Assembly (NCBI RefSeq): GCF_013812955.1
Contig: NZ_JACCSO010000528.1
Location: 1-34,282, forward strand
Length of the DNA stretch: 34,282 bases
DNA from: Nannocystis sp.
GTDB lineage: Bacteria > Myxococcota_A > Polyangia > Nannocystales > Nannocystaceae
Reading direction: 5' to 3'
A program made the position numbers and the translations under genes. Below, piece by piece: positions 13,283 to 23,124 of the stretch (positions within the stretch are counted from its first letter, which is position 1; each line of letters starts with the position of its first letter). The notes under the pieces are model-generated. The model was not told the DNA's origin and searched no databases. It worked only from the letters and a program-made list of their open reading frames with translations.

Positions 13283-13317
13283 TTCGCCGCGGGCAAGGTC
13301 TCCTCGCCCGCGGCGAA
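13283..13317 (+). promoter_or_regulatory. Perfect 12-bp inverted repeat (stem-loop) upstream of fabZ
   Basis: TTCGCCGCGGGC - 11 nt - GCCCGCGGCGAA; no T-tract follows. Confidence 0.6.
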
Positions 13318-13341
13318 GTCGTCTATGATGCTCGCGGCCCC

Positions 13342-13803
13342 ATGCTGCTCGACGTCGTACAGATCCAGAAGATCCTCCCGCACCGGTTCCCGTTCCTCTT
13401 TCTCGACCGTGTGATCTCGGCCGTGTCCGGCGAGTCGCTTGTCGCGCAGAAGTTGGTGTCGATCAGCGACCCGATCTTGCAGGGGCACTTCCCGGGCTAT
13501 CCGATCCTCCCCGGGGTCGTGCAGGTCGAGGCGATGGCCCAGGCAGGCGTCGTGCTCGCCCATCTCTCCGGACTCTTCGATCCCGAGCTGCATCACTGCT
13601 TCTTCGTCGGCATTCAGGAGGCCAAGTTTCGGGCCCCGGTGGTCCCGGGTGAGGTCCTGACGATCGAGATCAAGGCGCTTCGCCTCGGCCGGCTGAGCAA
13701 GCTCTCCGGGGAGATCCGCGCCGGTGACCAGCTCAAGAGCTCCGCGACCTTCACCGCCGTGATCGACCTCAAGGTCAAGCCTGCTGCCGTGCCCGCCCCA
13801 TGA
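13342..13803 (+). CDS. fabZ: 3-hydroxyacyl-[ACP] dehydratase FabZ
   Basis: LPHRFPFLFLDRV; GHFPGYPILPGVVQVEAMAQAG. Confidence 0.95.
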   Translation: MLLDVVQIQKILPHRFPFLFLDRVISAVSGESLVAQKLVSISDPILQGHFPGYPILPGVVQVEAMAQAGVVLAHLSGLFDPELHHCFFVGIQEAKFRAPVVPGEVLTIEIKALRLGRLSKLSGEIRAGDQLKSSATFTAVIDLKVKPAAVPAP

Positions 13804-14453
13804 GCCTCGCTCGCCCGCACCTCGTGCTCTTGCTGGCGCTCCTGCCGGCGCTCGCGTGCGGTCGCCGTGAACTGCGCGAGCTCAGCCGCGCCAGCGATGA
13901 TGTCGCCACCGCGGTCCGGCGAGGCGACGCCCGCGCGCTGAGCCAGCACGTGGTCGTCGGGGCCCGCCACCGTGTCGACTACGCGGCCATTTTGGCGGAC
14001 AAACAGCAGCGGGCGTCCTGGGCGCGCGGCCTCGCCAGGCCGGATCAGGTCCGCCCCGGCGCGACCCTGTTCGTCGCCCCGGATCAGCCGCTGTCTGTGG
14101 TGTGGACGGGGCAAGCCTGGGTCTTCGCGGAAGATCCCACGCTGCTGTACGACCAGTCGAGCCCGCGCGCCGCCCTGCGTAGCCTGGTCCGAGCGAGTAC
14201 CCTGCAGCGCTGGGATGTCCTGCTCGCTCTGGCCCCCGAGCGCTACCGCCTCGGCCTGTCGGAGGACGACCTGCGCCGCGCCTGGACCGAGGGCGAGTAT
14301 GCCTCGGCCCTCCAGACCGCCCGCGAACGCCTCCAGAAGCACCTCGCCGAGCCGATCGTGCACGACGCTCACGAAGCCGTGCTGGACCTCGGCGATGGCG
14401 AAGCAGCGCACCTCGAGCGCGAAGGTTCACGCTGGGTCGTGGTCGACTTCTAA
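13800..14453 (+). CDS. Putative lipoprotein of unknown function
   Basis: Lipobox LPALAC after a hydrophobic signal; ATGA overlap with fabZ. Confidence 0.7.
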   Translation: MSLARPHLVLLLALLPALACGRRELRELSRASDDVATAVRRGDARALSQHVVVGARHRVDYAAILADKQQRASWARGLARPDQVRPGATLFVAPDQPLSVVWTGQAWVFAEDPTLLYDQSSPRAALRSLVRASTLQRWDVLLALAPERYRLGLSEDDLRRAWTEGEYASALQTARERLQKHLAEPIVHDAHEAVLDLGDGEAAHLEREGSRWVVVDF

Positions 14454-14577
14454 AACCACTTCTCGTCCCCGCCCTGGACCGGGCCCCGATCACCCGGAGG
14501 CCTCGCCGCCGCGCATTCTGGCGGATTCCTGCGCCGTGTGGGCCCAACGCGCACCACGACGAGCGCGAAGACAGCTC

Positions 14578-14605
14578 TTGCCATCGCTACGGTGGGCGTT
14601 AGTCT
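14578..14605 (+). promoter_or_regulatory. Candidate promoter for the 14.6-15.1 kb unit
   Basis: TTGCCA - 16 nt - TAGTCT; predicted start about 6-7 nt before the first hairpin. Confidence 0.3.
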
Positions 14606-14617
14606 GTCTAGTAAGGT

Positions 14618-14743
14618 GGCCAACCAAAATTTCACTGCCCCGCCCCGGATGACAGCAATGTCAGGGGAGAGGCTGGCCGACAACCACAGGGCCGGATACC
14701 TACCTGTAACCGGCGTGGCCGGCAAGCCCAGCTCGTGTGAGCT
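14618..14743 (+). ncRNA. Candidate structured RNA / leader with three successive hairpins
   Basis: H1: GGCCA...CCCC-GGA-TGACA-GCAA-TGTCA-GGGG...TGGCC; H2: CCAC-agg-GCCGG-a-TAC-ctacct-GTA-a-CCGGC-GTGG; H3: AGCTC-gtgt-GAGCT. Matches no RNA class I recognise. Confidence 0.4.
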
Positions 14744-14810
14744 TTACCCCTGCCGCTCTAACCTTTCCAAACCCTTAGCGCCCGACGTGGCAGAAGCGGC
14801 AGGCGAGCCG

Positions 14811-14999
14811 ATGAGACCCGCGAACCTCGACAAGCGAAAGCATGCGCCCAAGTCCTCGATCCGCGAGCGTCAGGCTCCGGCGCTCCTCGAGCTGGAACTA
14901 CCGCTGGTGGCGCCCGAGGCTAATCTACCGGTTCGTCCCGCGGCCGGGGGTGATCCACCCCTCGATCGCGGGATCGCGGTCATCGATTTTTATATTTGA
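14811..14999 (+). CDS. Candidate small protein (62 aa): MRPANLDKRKHAPKSSIRERQAPALLELELPLVAPEANLPVRPAAGGDPPLDRGIAVIDFYI
   Basis: High-GC third positions, ordinary amino-acid composition, lies between the hairpins and a terminator; a competing frame exists (14842..15057). Confidence 0.35.
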   Translation: MRPANLDKRKHAPKSSIRERQAPALLELELPLVAPEANLPVRPAAGGDPPLDRGIAVIDFYI

Positions 15000-15038
15000 G
15001 GGCAAGCGGCCCCGGAGGCCCAGGCTCGAAATCTCAGA

Positions 15039-15075
15039 CGAGGGCGTCCTGCGCTAAGGGCGCCCTCGTTTTTTT
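15039..15075 (+). terminator. Strong Rho-independent terminator
   Basis: CGAGGGCGTCCT-GCGCTA-AGGGCGCCCTCG followed by TTTTTTT; 12-bp stem including one G-U. Confidence 0.9.
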
Positions 15076-15210
15076 GCTGCTATAGGCCCCTTGGCGGGAA
15101 CTGTCGGGTCAGGGGAGGCGTCTCCATGGACCATTGGGGCGAAGCGGCCCCAACCGTTCAAGGACATTGTGTGCTTCACCCCACCGCCTGCCTCCTGTTA
15201 GTTTGGGTCC

Positions 15211-16614
<1,404 letters not shown>

Positions 16615-16645
16615 ATCGCGGCCCGGGCGCGCTACCATCTCGCGG

Positions 16646-17581
16646 ATGTCGCTGCCCGCCGCGCCCCTGGTTCACCCGCCTGCGTGGGTCCACGCGCGCG
16701 GTGAGCTCGGGCTCGATGTGCCGCGGGTGATGGCGGTCGTCAACCTGACGCCCGACAGCTTCTTCGACGGCGGCAGTCTGATGCCGCCGGGCGGCGAAGA
16801 CCCGAACGCCGGCATGGCGGCGCGCCTGTGTCGTGGCCTCGTGCAGCAGGGCGCCGACCTGCTCGACCTCGGGGGCGAGTCGACGCGGCCGGGCTCCGAA
16901 GCGGTGGCGCCGGGGCTCGAGCTGCGGCGCGTGCTGCCGGTGCTGCGGCGCCTGCGAGAAGACCCCGAGCTCGGATCGATCCCGATCAGCGTCGATACCC
17001 GCCACGCCGAGGTCGCCGCGGCGGCGATGGCCGCGGGTGCGGCGATCATCAATGACGTCAGCGGTCTCGCCGACCCTGCGATGGCCGACGTCGCCGCGCG
17101 GACCGGCGCCGGTCTGGTGCTCGGGCACCTGCGCGGCGTCCCGACGACGATGCAGCAGGACATTCACTTCAAGGACCTGCTCGCCGAGGTCGCCGAGGAG
17201 CTGATCGCCGCCGTCGAGCGCGCGCTGCGGGCCGGCGTCGCCAACGAACGCCTCGTCGTCGACCCCGGCGTCGGCTTCGGCAAGACCCCGGAGCAGAGCG
17301 CCGCGCTGGTCGCCGCCTCGGCGCTCCTGGCCCGAGAGACAGGTTGCCCGGTGCTGATCGGTGCCAGTCGCAAGGGCTTCCTCGGCGCGATCACGGGGCG
17401 CCCGGTCGGTGAGCGATTGATCGGCAGCGTCGCCGCGGCGGTCATCGCCGTCGAGCGGGGCGCGAGCATCGTGCGCGTGCATGACGTCGCGGCCACGGCG
17501 GAGGCCCTGCGCGTGGCCGCAGCCGTGCATCGGGCCTACAACGCTGCGACCGGTGGTGGGCCCGGCCGGGAGTTCGCGTGA
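16646..17581 (+). CDS. folP: Dihydropteroate synthase
   Basis: VMAVVNLTPDSFFDGG; DLLDLGGESTRPGSE; GASRKGFLG; ATG at 16646 preferred over 16538. Confidence 0.95.
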   Translation: MSLPAAPLVHPPAWVHARGELGLDVPRVMAVVNLTPDSFFDGGSLMPPGGEDPNAGMAARLCRGLVQQGADLLDLGGESTRPGSEAVAPGLELRRVLPVLRRLREDPELGSIPISVDTRHAEVAAAAMAAGAAIINDVSGLADPAMADVAARTGAGLVLGHLRGVPTTMQQDIHFKDLLAEVAEELIAAVERALRAGVANERLVVDPGVGFGKTPEQSAALVAASALLARETGCPVLIGASRKGFLGAITGRPVGERLIGSVAAAVIAVERGASIVRVHDVAATAEALRVAAAVHRAYNAATGGGPGREFA

Positions 17582-18525
17582 CCCCACAGGAGTTCCTGGC
17601 CGCGCTGAGCTGGCGCGACGCGCTCGACTTCAGCCTCCTGCTCGTCATCGTCTACGCGTGCCTGCGGCTGCTGCAGGGCACGCGAGCGGTGCCGGTGCTG
17701 CTGTCCGTGGCGCTGTTCTCCGGGCTCGCGGCCGCGGCCAGCGCCCTCGACCTGGTCGCGGTCGCGGCGCTGCTCAAGTACTTCCTCGAGTACATCATCA
17801 TCATTCTCATCGTCGTGTTCCATCAGGAGCTGCGGCGGATCTTCCTGCGCATGGGTCAGCGCTTGTTGCCGCATGGACGGCGTGAGGCGGCCCGCAGCGC
17901 GGTCGGTGAACTGGTGCTGGCGATCGATCGCCTGCGGCGCGCCAAGGTCGGCGCGCTGGTCATCTTGCAGGGTGAGATCGACGTGCTCGAGGTCGTCAGC
18001 GATCGCGGCCGGGAGATCAACGCCGCGCTGCAGGCCGATACATTGATCGCTCTGATGATCCCGCACCCGATCAACCTCGCCCACGACGGCGCGGTGCTGG
18101 TCCAGAACTTTCGCATCGCCCGCGCCGGCGTCATCTGCCCGCTGACCCAGCGCGACCGCCTCGATCCGAGCTTCGGCACGCGGCATCGCGGAGCCATCGG
18201 CGTCAGCGAGGAGACCGACGCGCTGGTGGTCGTCGTCAGCGAGGAGCGCGGGGAGATCCGCGTGGTCCATCGCGGTGAGATCTCGGAGGCGCAGACCGCC
18301 GCGGAGCTCGAGGGTCGCATCGCCGAGTGGCTCGATCAGCCTCGGGTCGAGGCCTCGGTCGCGCCCGTGTCGCGCGTGGGCGCCGGCCCCGGTGAGAGCG
18401 GCGGCGCTCGCAGCCTGATCCGGCCACGAGAGCAGCGCCGCGGCGAGAGCCCGGCCGAGCTGTCGGCGAACCCCGGCGTCGAGCTGCGGCGGGTCGCCGA
18501 GGGCCTCGGGGAGGCGGAGCCATGA
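17578..18525 (+). CDS. cdaA: Diadenylate cyclase CdaA (c-di-AMP synthase)
   Basis: N-terminal TM helices, AHDGAVLV (DGA) and FGTRHRGAIGVSEETDALVVVVSEE (RHR); GTGA overlap with folP. Confidence 0.93.
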   Translation: MTPQEFLAALSWRDALDFSLLLVIVYACLRLLQGTRAVPVLLSVALFSGLAAAASALDLVAVAALLKYFLEYIIIILIVVFHQELRRIFLRMGQRLLPHGRREAARSAVGELVLAIDRLRRAKVGALVILQGEIDVLEVVSDRGREINAALQADTLIALMIPHPINLAHDGAVLVQNFRIARAGVICPLTQRDRLDPSFGTRHRGAIGVSEETDALVVVVSEERGEIRVVHRGEISEAQTAAELEGRIAEWLDQPRVEASVAPVSRVGAGPGESGGARSLIRPREQRRGESPAELSANPGVELRRVAEGLGEAEP

Positions 18526-19529
18526 GCCGGGCGCTGCGGCTGTTCGCACGCGGCATGCGCTGGCTGGGCGGCGCGATCATCCGCCATGGCGGGGCCAAGT
18601 TCGCGGCGCTGGTGATCGCGCTGGTGTTCTTCGTGGTCACCCGCGATGACGTGACGCGCACCTTCACGATCCCGCTGCAGGTGACGCAGGATCCGAACCG
18701 GGTGCTGCTGACCAAGCTGCCGGACCACATCACCGTCGAGCTGCACGGCAGCTGGGCGCGCATGAGTCGGCTGCGGGAGCATGAGCTGGGGCCCGCCGCG
18801 CTGAACCTGTCGGACGCGCGACCGGGCCCGCTCTCCGTCGAGCCGGCGAGCATCGTCATGCCCGAGGGGGTGATCTTTCGCAGCATGCAGTACGAGAAGG
18901 TCGACCTGCGCTTCGACGGGGTGATCGAGCGTCCGGTGACCGTGCGTGCCGAGCTGCGCGGCGCGGTCAACCCGGACTACGAGCACACGCGCACCACGAT
19001 CGAGCCGCCGCGCTGGCGCATCCGTGGCGGCGGCGGGCCGGTCAGCGAGGTCCACGTGCTCAACACCGAGCCGATCGTGCTCGACGACATCACCGCGGAT
19101 ACCACCGTCGAGGTGGCGTTGCAGCGACCGAGCCAGAACGTCGAGTTCACCGCCACGCCCCCGGGCGAGGAGCCGCAGGTCAAGGTCACGCTCGCCGTCC
19201 GCCCTCGCCTCGGCGAGCGCCGGCTGAGCGCGGCCGTCACCTGGCCGCCCGACCAGGTCGCACCGCCCGAGCTACCGACCGAGGTCTCCGCGATCGTGCG
19301 CGGCGGCCTCCCCGATCTGCGGATCGTCGACGCCGCGCTGTCGCCTCCGCTGGTGGCGATGCCCCGCCGCGAGAAGCCGAGCGCCGACTTCCCCGGCGGC
19401 AGCGTCGTGTTCGTGGTGCAGTTCACGCCCGCGGTGCCGCCCGAGGTCCAGGCGCGGCTCAGCGTCGAGGCCGCGCTCGACCGCGTCGTCCTCGCGGCGC
19501 CGGTCGAAGAGACTCCGCCTGCCCGCTAG
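18522..19529 (+). CDS. cdaR: CdaR-like YbbR-domain protein
   Basis: One N-terminal TM (GGAKFAALVIALVFFVVTRDDVTRTFTIPLQV), repeated YbbR-like segments; ATGA overlap with cdaA. Confidence 0.8.
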   Translation: MSRALRLFARGMRWLGGAIIRHGGAKFAALVIALVFFVVTRDDVTRTFTIPLQVTQDPNRVLLTKLPDHITVELHGSWARMSRLREHELGPAALNLSDARPGPLSVEPASIVMPEGVIFRSMQYEKVDLRFDGVIERPVTVRAELRGAVNPDYEHTRTTIEPPRWRIRGGGGPVSEVHVLNTEPIVLDDITADTTVEVALQRPSQNVEFTATPPGEEPQVKVTLAVRPRLGERRLSAAVTWPPDQVAPPELPTEVSAIVRGGLPDLRIVDAALSPPLVAMPRREKPSADFPGGSVVFVVQFTPAVPPEVQARLSVEAALDRVVLAAPVEETPPAR

Positions 19530-20224
19530 GACATGTCCGTGGGGACATATCGTTCACCGACCGCGTGCAGCAGGCGATCGCGGGCGACGGACCACGGCAT
19601 CCAGCTGTCGTCGACCTTGCCGCGCGGGCGCACGCCGAGGAAGCGCATGCCCGCGGCCGCGGCGAAGCGCTGATCGGCGAAGGCGCGGTCGCCGACCATC
19701 ACCATCGCCGCGCCCGGCAGCCCCATGCCGGCGAGCGTGACCTCGGCCATGCGCGGGGCCGGCTTCATCGCGCCGAGCTCCTCGGTGACCAGCACGAAGT
19801 CGAAGTCCCCGGGCGCGAGACCGAGGGCGGCGAGGCGCTCGGGGACGCCGCGATAGTCGCTGACGAGGCCGAGGCGCAGGCCGGCGGCGCGCAGCCTGGC
19901 GAGCACGAAATGGACGCCGGGCTGCAGCGCGCTGGCCTCCCGCAGGCCGCGGAGCACGGCGGGCTCGTAGCGCTCGGCGATCCACCGGGCCCACCGCTCT
20001 TGCTCGTTGGGGTCATCGCTGAGGCGCCTGAGGGTCTCACGCGCGATCGCCAGGCCGCTCCCGAAGTCGAGGCCGGCGAGGCTGGTGCGCACCCGCGTGT
20101 AACGCAGCAGCCGCAGCAGGGACAGCGGCATGTTGCGGACCATGAACCACTCGAGCGCCCGCTTGTCGTAGAGCGTGCCGTCGAGGTCGAAGACGACCCC
20201 ACGCAGCGGCGAGGGCCCGTTCAT
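19526..20224 (-). CDS. HAD-superfamily hydrolase
   Basis: VVFDLDGTLYDKRAL motif I; LVSDYRG; GAMKPAPRMAE; MVGDR; start at 20224, not 20935. Confidence 0.85.
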   Translation of the reverse strand: MNGPSPLRGVVFDLDGTLYDKRALEWFMVRNMPLSLLRLLRYTRVRTSLAGLDFGSGLAIARETLRRLSDDPNEQERWARWIAERYEPAVLRGLREASALQPGVHFVLARLRAAGLRLGLVSDYRGVPERLAALGLAPGDFDFVLVTEELGAMKPAPRMAEVTLAGMGLPGAAMVMVGDRAFADQRFAAAAGMRFLGVRPRGKVDDSWMPWSVARDRLLHAVGERYVPTDMS

Positions 20225-21147
20225 GCGCGCCGCGGCCCGAGCACGGTGAGCGCGAACACGATCACCGCGATCCAGAGACCTGTCCCGAGGAGCAGGTGCA
20301 CGATCTGCATCCAGCCCGGCGCCGACAGCAGGATGTTGGCGACCCCGGCCGCGACTTGCACGAGCACGCCGAGGATCACGAGGCCGCCCCAGCGGCGGAC
20401 CTCCGCGGGCGCCTGCGGGCCGGACAGCGCGTTGGCGATCACCAGCACGTAGAGGCCGATGCCGACCGCGAGGAACGGATGAAACACGCGCAGCCGCTGC
20501 AGGAAGTGGGCGCCGGCGCCATGGTCCTCGGCGAGGCGGCCGGCGAGGCCGAGCTGCTGGGCCGGGAACAGGGTGTCGCCCAGCGCCGTGACGGCCCCGC
20601 TGACGCCGACGATCAGCAAGCCGACCAGCGCCGCGCCGAGCCACAGCGCTGCCCGCCGCGGAGTCGATGGCGTGGGTGATTGCACCCGGGCGCGCCAGGC
20701 GGTGAAGGCGAGCGCGGCGGTCAGCAGCGAGGTGTTGACGAGGTGGATCGACATGACGACCGCGCGGGCCACCGAGTCGTTCTTGTCGACCAGGCCGAAG
20801 CGGACCAGGCCCGCGCCGACCAGCGCCTCGGTGATCGTGAAGAGGACCGCGAGCGCCGCTCCGAGCCGCACCGCATGGCCGCGAGGAAACCCGCGCCGCG
20901 CCATCCACAGCAGCACCAGCACCGACAGCAGGCACAGGCCGCTGGTGACGCGGTGCGTGAACTCGATGACCGTCGCCACGGTGGGACTGCGCGGCACCAG
21001 CTCGCCGTGACAGCTCGGCCAGTGCTCGCCGCAGCCGGCGCCCGAGCCGGTGATCCGGACCCAGGCCCCGAACAGGATCACGAGCACCGTGTATCCGAGG
21101 ACGGCCCAGGCGATGCGTTCAAAGCGACGGCGTGCGATCTCCGGCAT
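20221..21147 (-). CDS. ctaA: Heme A synthase (CtaA/COX15)
   Basis: GAWVRITGSGAGCGEHWPSCHGELVP; EFTHRVTSG; multiple TMs with conserved His; ATGA overlap with the HAD gene. Confidence 0.92.
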   Translation of the reverse strand: MPEIARRRFERIAWAVLGYTVLVILFGAWVRITGSGAGCGEHWPSCHGELVPRSPTVATVIEFTHRVTSGLCLLSVLVLLWMARRGFPRGHAVRLGAALAVLFTITEALVGAGLVRFGLVDKNDSVARAVVMSIHLVNTSLLTAALAFTAWRARVQSPTPSTPRRAALWLGAALVGLLIVGVSGAVTALGDTLFPAQQLGLAGRLAEDHGAGAHFLQRLRVFHPFLAVGIGLYVLVIANALSGPQAPAEVRRWGGLVILGVLVQVAAGVANILLSAPGWMQIVHLLLGTGLWIAVIVFALTVLGPRRA

Positions 21148-21267
21148 GCGATTCGCTTCACGGCATACCCGCTTTCGGCGCCGGCGCAAAGCCCTGCGGC
21201 CGCCGCGAGGATGAGGCAGGTTGCCGCAGGCTGCCGCAGCGAGTCGCACGCCAGCGTGACGGGCTGC

Positions 21268-21771
21268 TCAGGGCTCGGCGGCGAGCAGCGCGTCCGCCTG
21301 GGCCGAGCCGCCGAGCAGCGCGACATGCACGAAGTGCGCCCGGTCGACCGGCTGCACCGACAAACGCTGACCCTTCTGCGTCACGCGCATGCCCGACAGC
21401 GCCGGGTCGTCGCGCAGGCGCTCGAGCGGGACAGGCGCCGTCCACTTCTCGACGAAGGCGATGTCGACGAGCATCCAACGCGGCGCCGCGGCGCTCGATC
21501 GCGGGTCGAAGTAGGGGCTCTTGGGATCGAAGGCCGTGGCGTCGGGGTAGGGCGCGCTGGCCACCTTCGCCAGGCCGACCACCCCCGGCGGAGTCGTGCT
21601 CGAGTGATAGAACAGCACCGCGTCGCCCGGCTTCATGTCGTCGCGCATGTGATTGCGGGCCTGGTAGTTGCGCACGCCCTCCCACGGCGTTCGACCCTGC
21701 CGCTGTAGATCGTCGATGGAGAAGGTGTCGGGCTCGCTCTTCATCAGCCAGCAGCGGAGGGCAGGGGTCAT
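21268..21771 (-). CDS. EVE-domain protein (PUA-like)
   Basis: CWLMKSEPDTFSIDDLQRQGRTPWEGVRNYQARNHMRDDMKPGDAVLFYHSST; ATG at 21771. Confidence 0.93.
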   Translation of the reverse strand: MTPALRCWLMKSEPDTFSIDDLQRQGRTPWEGVRNYQARNHMRDDMKPGDAVLFYHSSTTPPGVVGLAKVASAPYPDATAFDPKSPYFDPRSSAAAPRWMLVDIAFVEKWTAPVPLERLRDDPALSGMRVTQKGQRLSVQPVDRAHFVHVALLGGSAQADALLAAEP

Positions 21772-21866
21772 GGCGAGGCGAAGGCTATCGCAGGTGTGTG
21801 CGGCCTTGGCAAGCGGCCGGCGCTGTGCCAGCGTGAGCGCCCCTCGCTGCCCACGCCTCCCGCGCC

Positions 21867-23090
21867 ATGGTCGCCTCCTCCGACTCCTCCGCGTCGCTGT
21901 CACTCGTGCCCCCCGCGCAGGCGGAGCTCGTGGTCGTCGTCGATGCGACCACGGATCCCGGGGCCGACGCCGCGTTGCTGGCCGCGGTGTTCAGCCGTAA
22001 CCGGATCACCGCGAGCCGCCTGCAGCCGCTGCTCGGCGCGCCGCTGCTGGCCTCACCGTGGCTCGCGCGGCTCGCTCGCATCAGCTTCCTCGGCACCCTC
22101 GATCTGCACCCGCACAGCCGCGAGGCCTCGACGCGGCTCGACCATTCGCTGGGGGTCGCTGCCCTGGGTCTGCAGGTCGGCGCGGAGCTCGGGCTGACGG
22201 CGGCGGACCTGCGGCTGCTGGTCGCCGCGTGCCTGCTGCACGACATCGGCCACTATCCGCTGTCGCACGCGGCCGAGCCGGGCTTCGCGCGGGCCCTCGG
22301 GGTCGCGCACCATGGCGTCTCGGAGTGGATCGTGCGCGGCAACGGGGCCATCCCCGTGAGTCAGTCGCTGCGCCCCGCGCTCGAGCGGGCCGGCCTCGAC
22401 CCCGAGCTGTTGTGGGCGGTGATCGTCGGCGACGCTCCACCGCCGCACGCCGCGCTGTCGTCGCTGTTGCTCGCGCCGATCAACCTCGACACCCTCGACG
22501 GCATCCGTCGCACCGCGCGCTCGTTCGGGCGTCGCGGGCTGCGGCTGCCGCCGGCTTTGTTTGCGCGCAGCGGCGACGAGCTGGTGCTCGAGCCCGCGGC
22601 GATCCCCGCGCTCGACCGGTTCTGGGCGCTGAAGGATCGCATGTACGGCGAGGTCATCAACCTCCCGTCCAACATCGTCTGCGAGGCCGAGCTGTCGCGC
22701 GTGGTCGCCGAGCACTTCGACCGGGCGGTGTTCGGTCGCTTCGCCGGCTTCGACGACGCCGCGCTCGGCTCGTTCGCGGCCGTCGCTGCCCGCGACGCCG
22801 GGCTGCTCGCCGGCGCCGACGACCGGTTTCACTTCGCCGGTCGCCGGGTCTCGGGCGACGACCTGCCGCGGGTGCGCAAGCGTTACTTCGTCGATCGCCA
22901 GGTCGAGCCCGGAGCGGCCGGCCTGCGCCGCGCCGACTGGGCGCTGCGCTACCGCCACGGGCGCCAGCTGGTGTACGTGACGCAGCAGCACCTGGCGACC
23001 CAGCTGCCGCTGCCGGGTCTGGCCTGGGACGTAGAGGAGGCCACGGACGCCTGGATCGCGCCGCCGGGGGCCGAGGGGCCCGAGATCTGA
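21867..23090 (+). CDS. HD-domain phosphohydrolase (dGTPase/SAMHD1-like superfamily)
   Basis: RLDHSLGVAALG...LLHDIGHYPLSHAAE. Confidence 0.85.
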   Translation: MVASSDSSASLSLVPPAQAELVVVVDATTDPGADAALLAAVFSRNRITASRLQPLLGAPLLASPWLARLARISFLGTLDLHPHSREASTRLDHSLGVAALGLQVGAELGLTAADLRLLVAACLLHDIGHYPLSHAAEPGFARALGVAHHGVSEWIVRGNGAIPVSQSLRPALERAGLDPELLWAVIVGDAPPPHAALSSLLLAPINLDTLDGIRRTARSFGRRGLRLPPALFARSGDELVLEPAAIPALDRFWALKDRMYGEVINLPSNIVCEAELSRVVAEHFDRAVFGRFAGFDDAALGSFAAVAARDAGLLAGADDRFHFAGRRVSGDDLPRVRKRYFVDRQVEPGAAGLRRADWALRYRHGRQLVYVTQQHLATQLPLPGLAWDVEEATDAWIAPPGAEGPEI

Positions 23091-23124
23091 TGCTGTCCCG
23101 AAGCGCAGGTAGTAAAAGATCTTG

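Noticed and set aside
14842-15057. Overlapping 71-aa ORF ending at the terminator
   Set aside because: Arg/Pro/Ser/Trp-rich composition and runs into the terminator stem; less gene-like than the 14811-14999 frame, though not excluded.
14618-15075. tmRNA, RNase P RNA or SRP RNA
   Set aside because: No TPsiC/CCA end or tag ORF, no RNase P conserved blocks, no GGAAG/AGCAG SRP loop recognised; left as an unclassified candidate.
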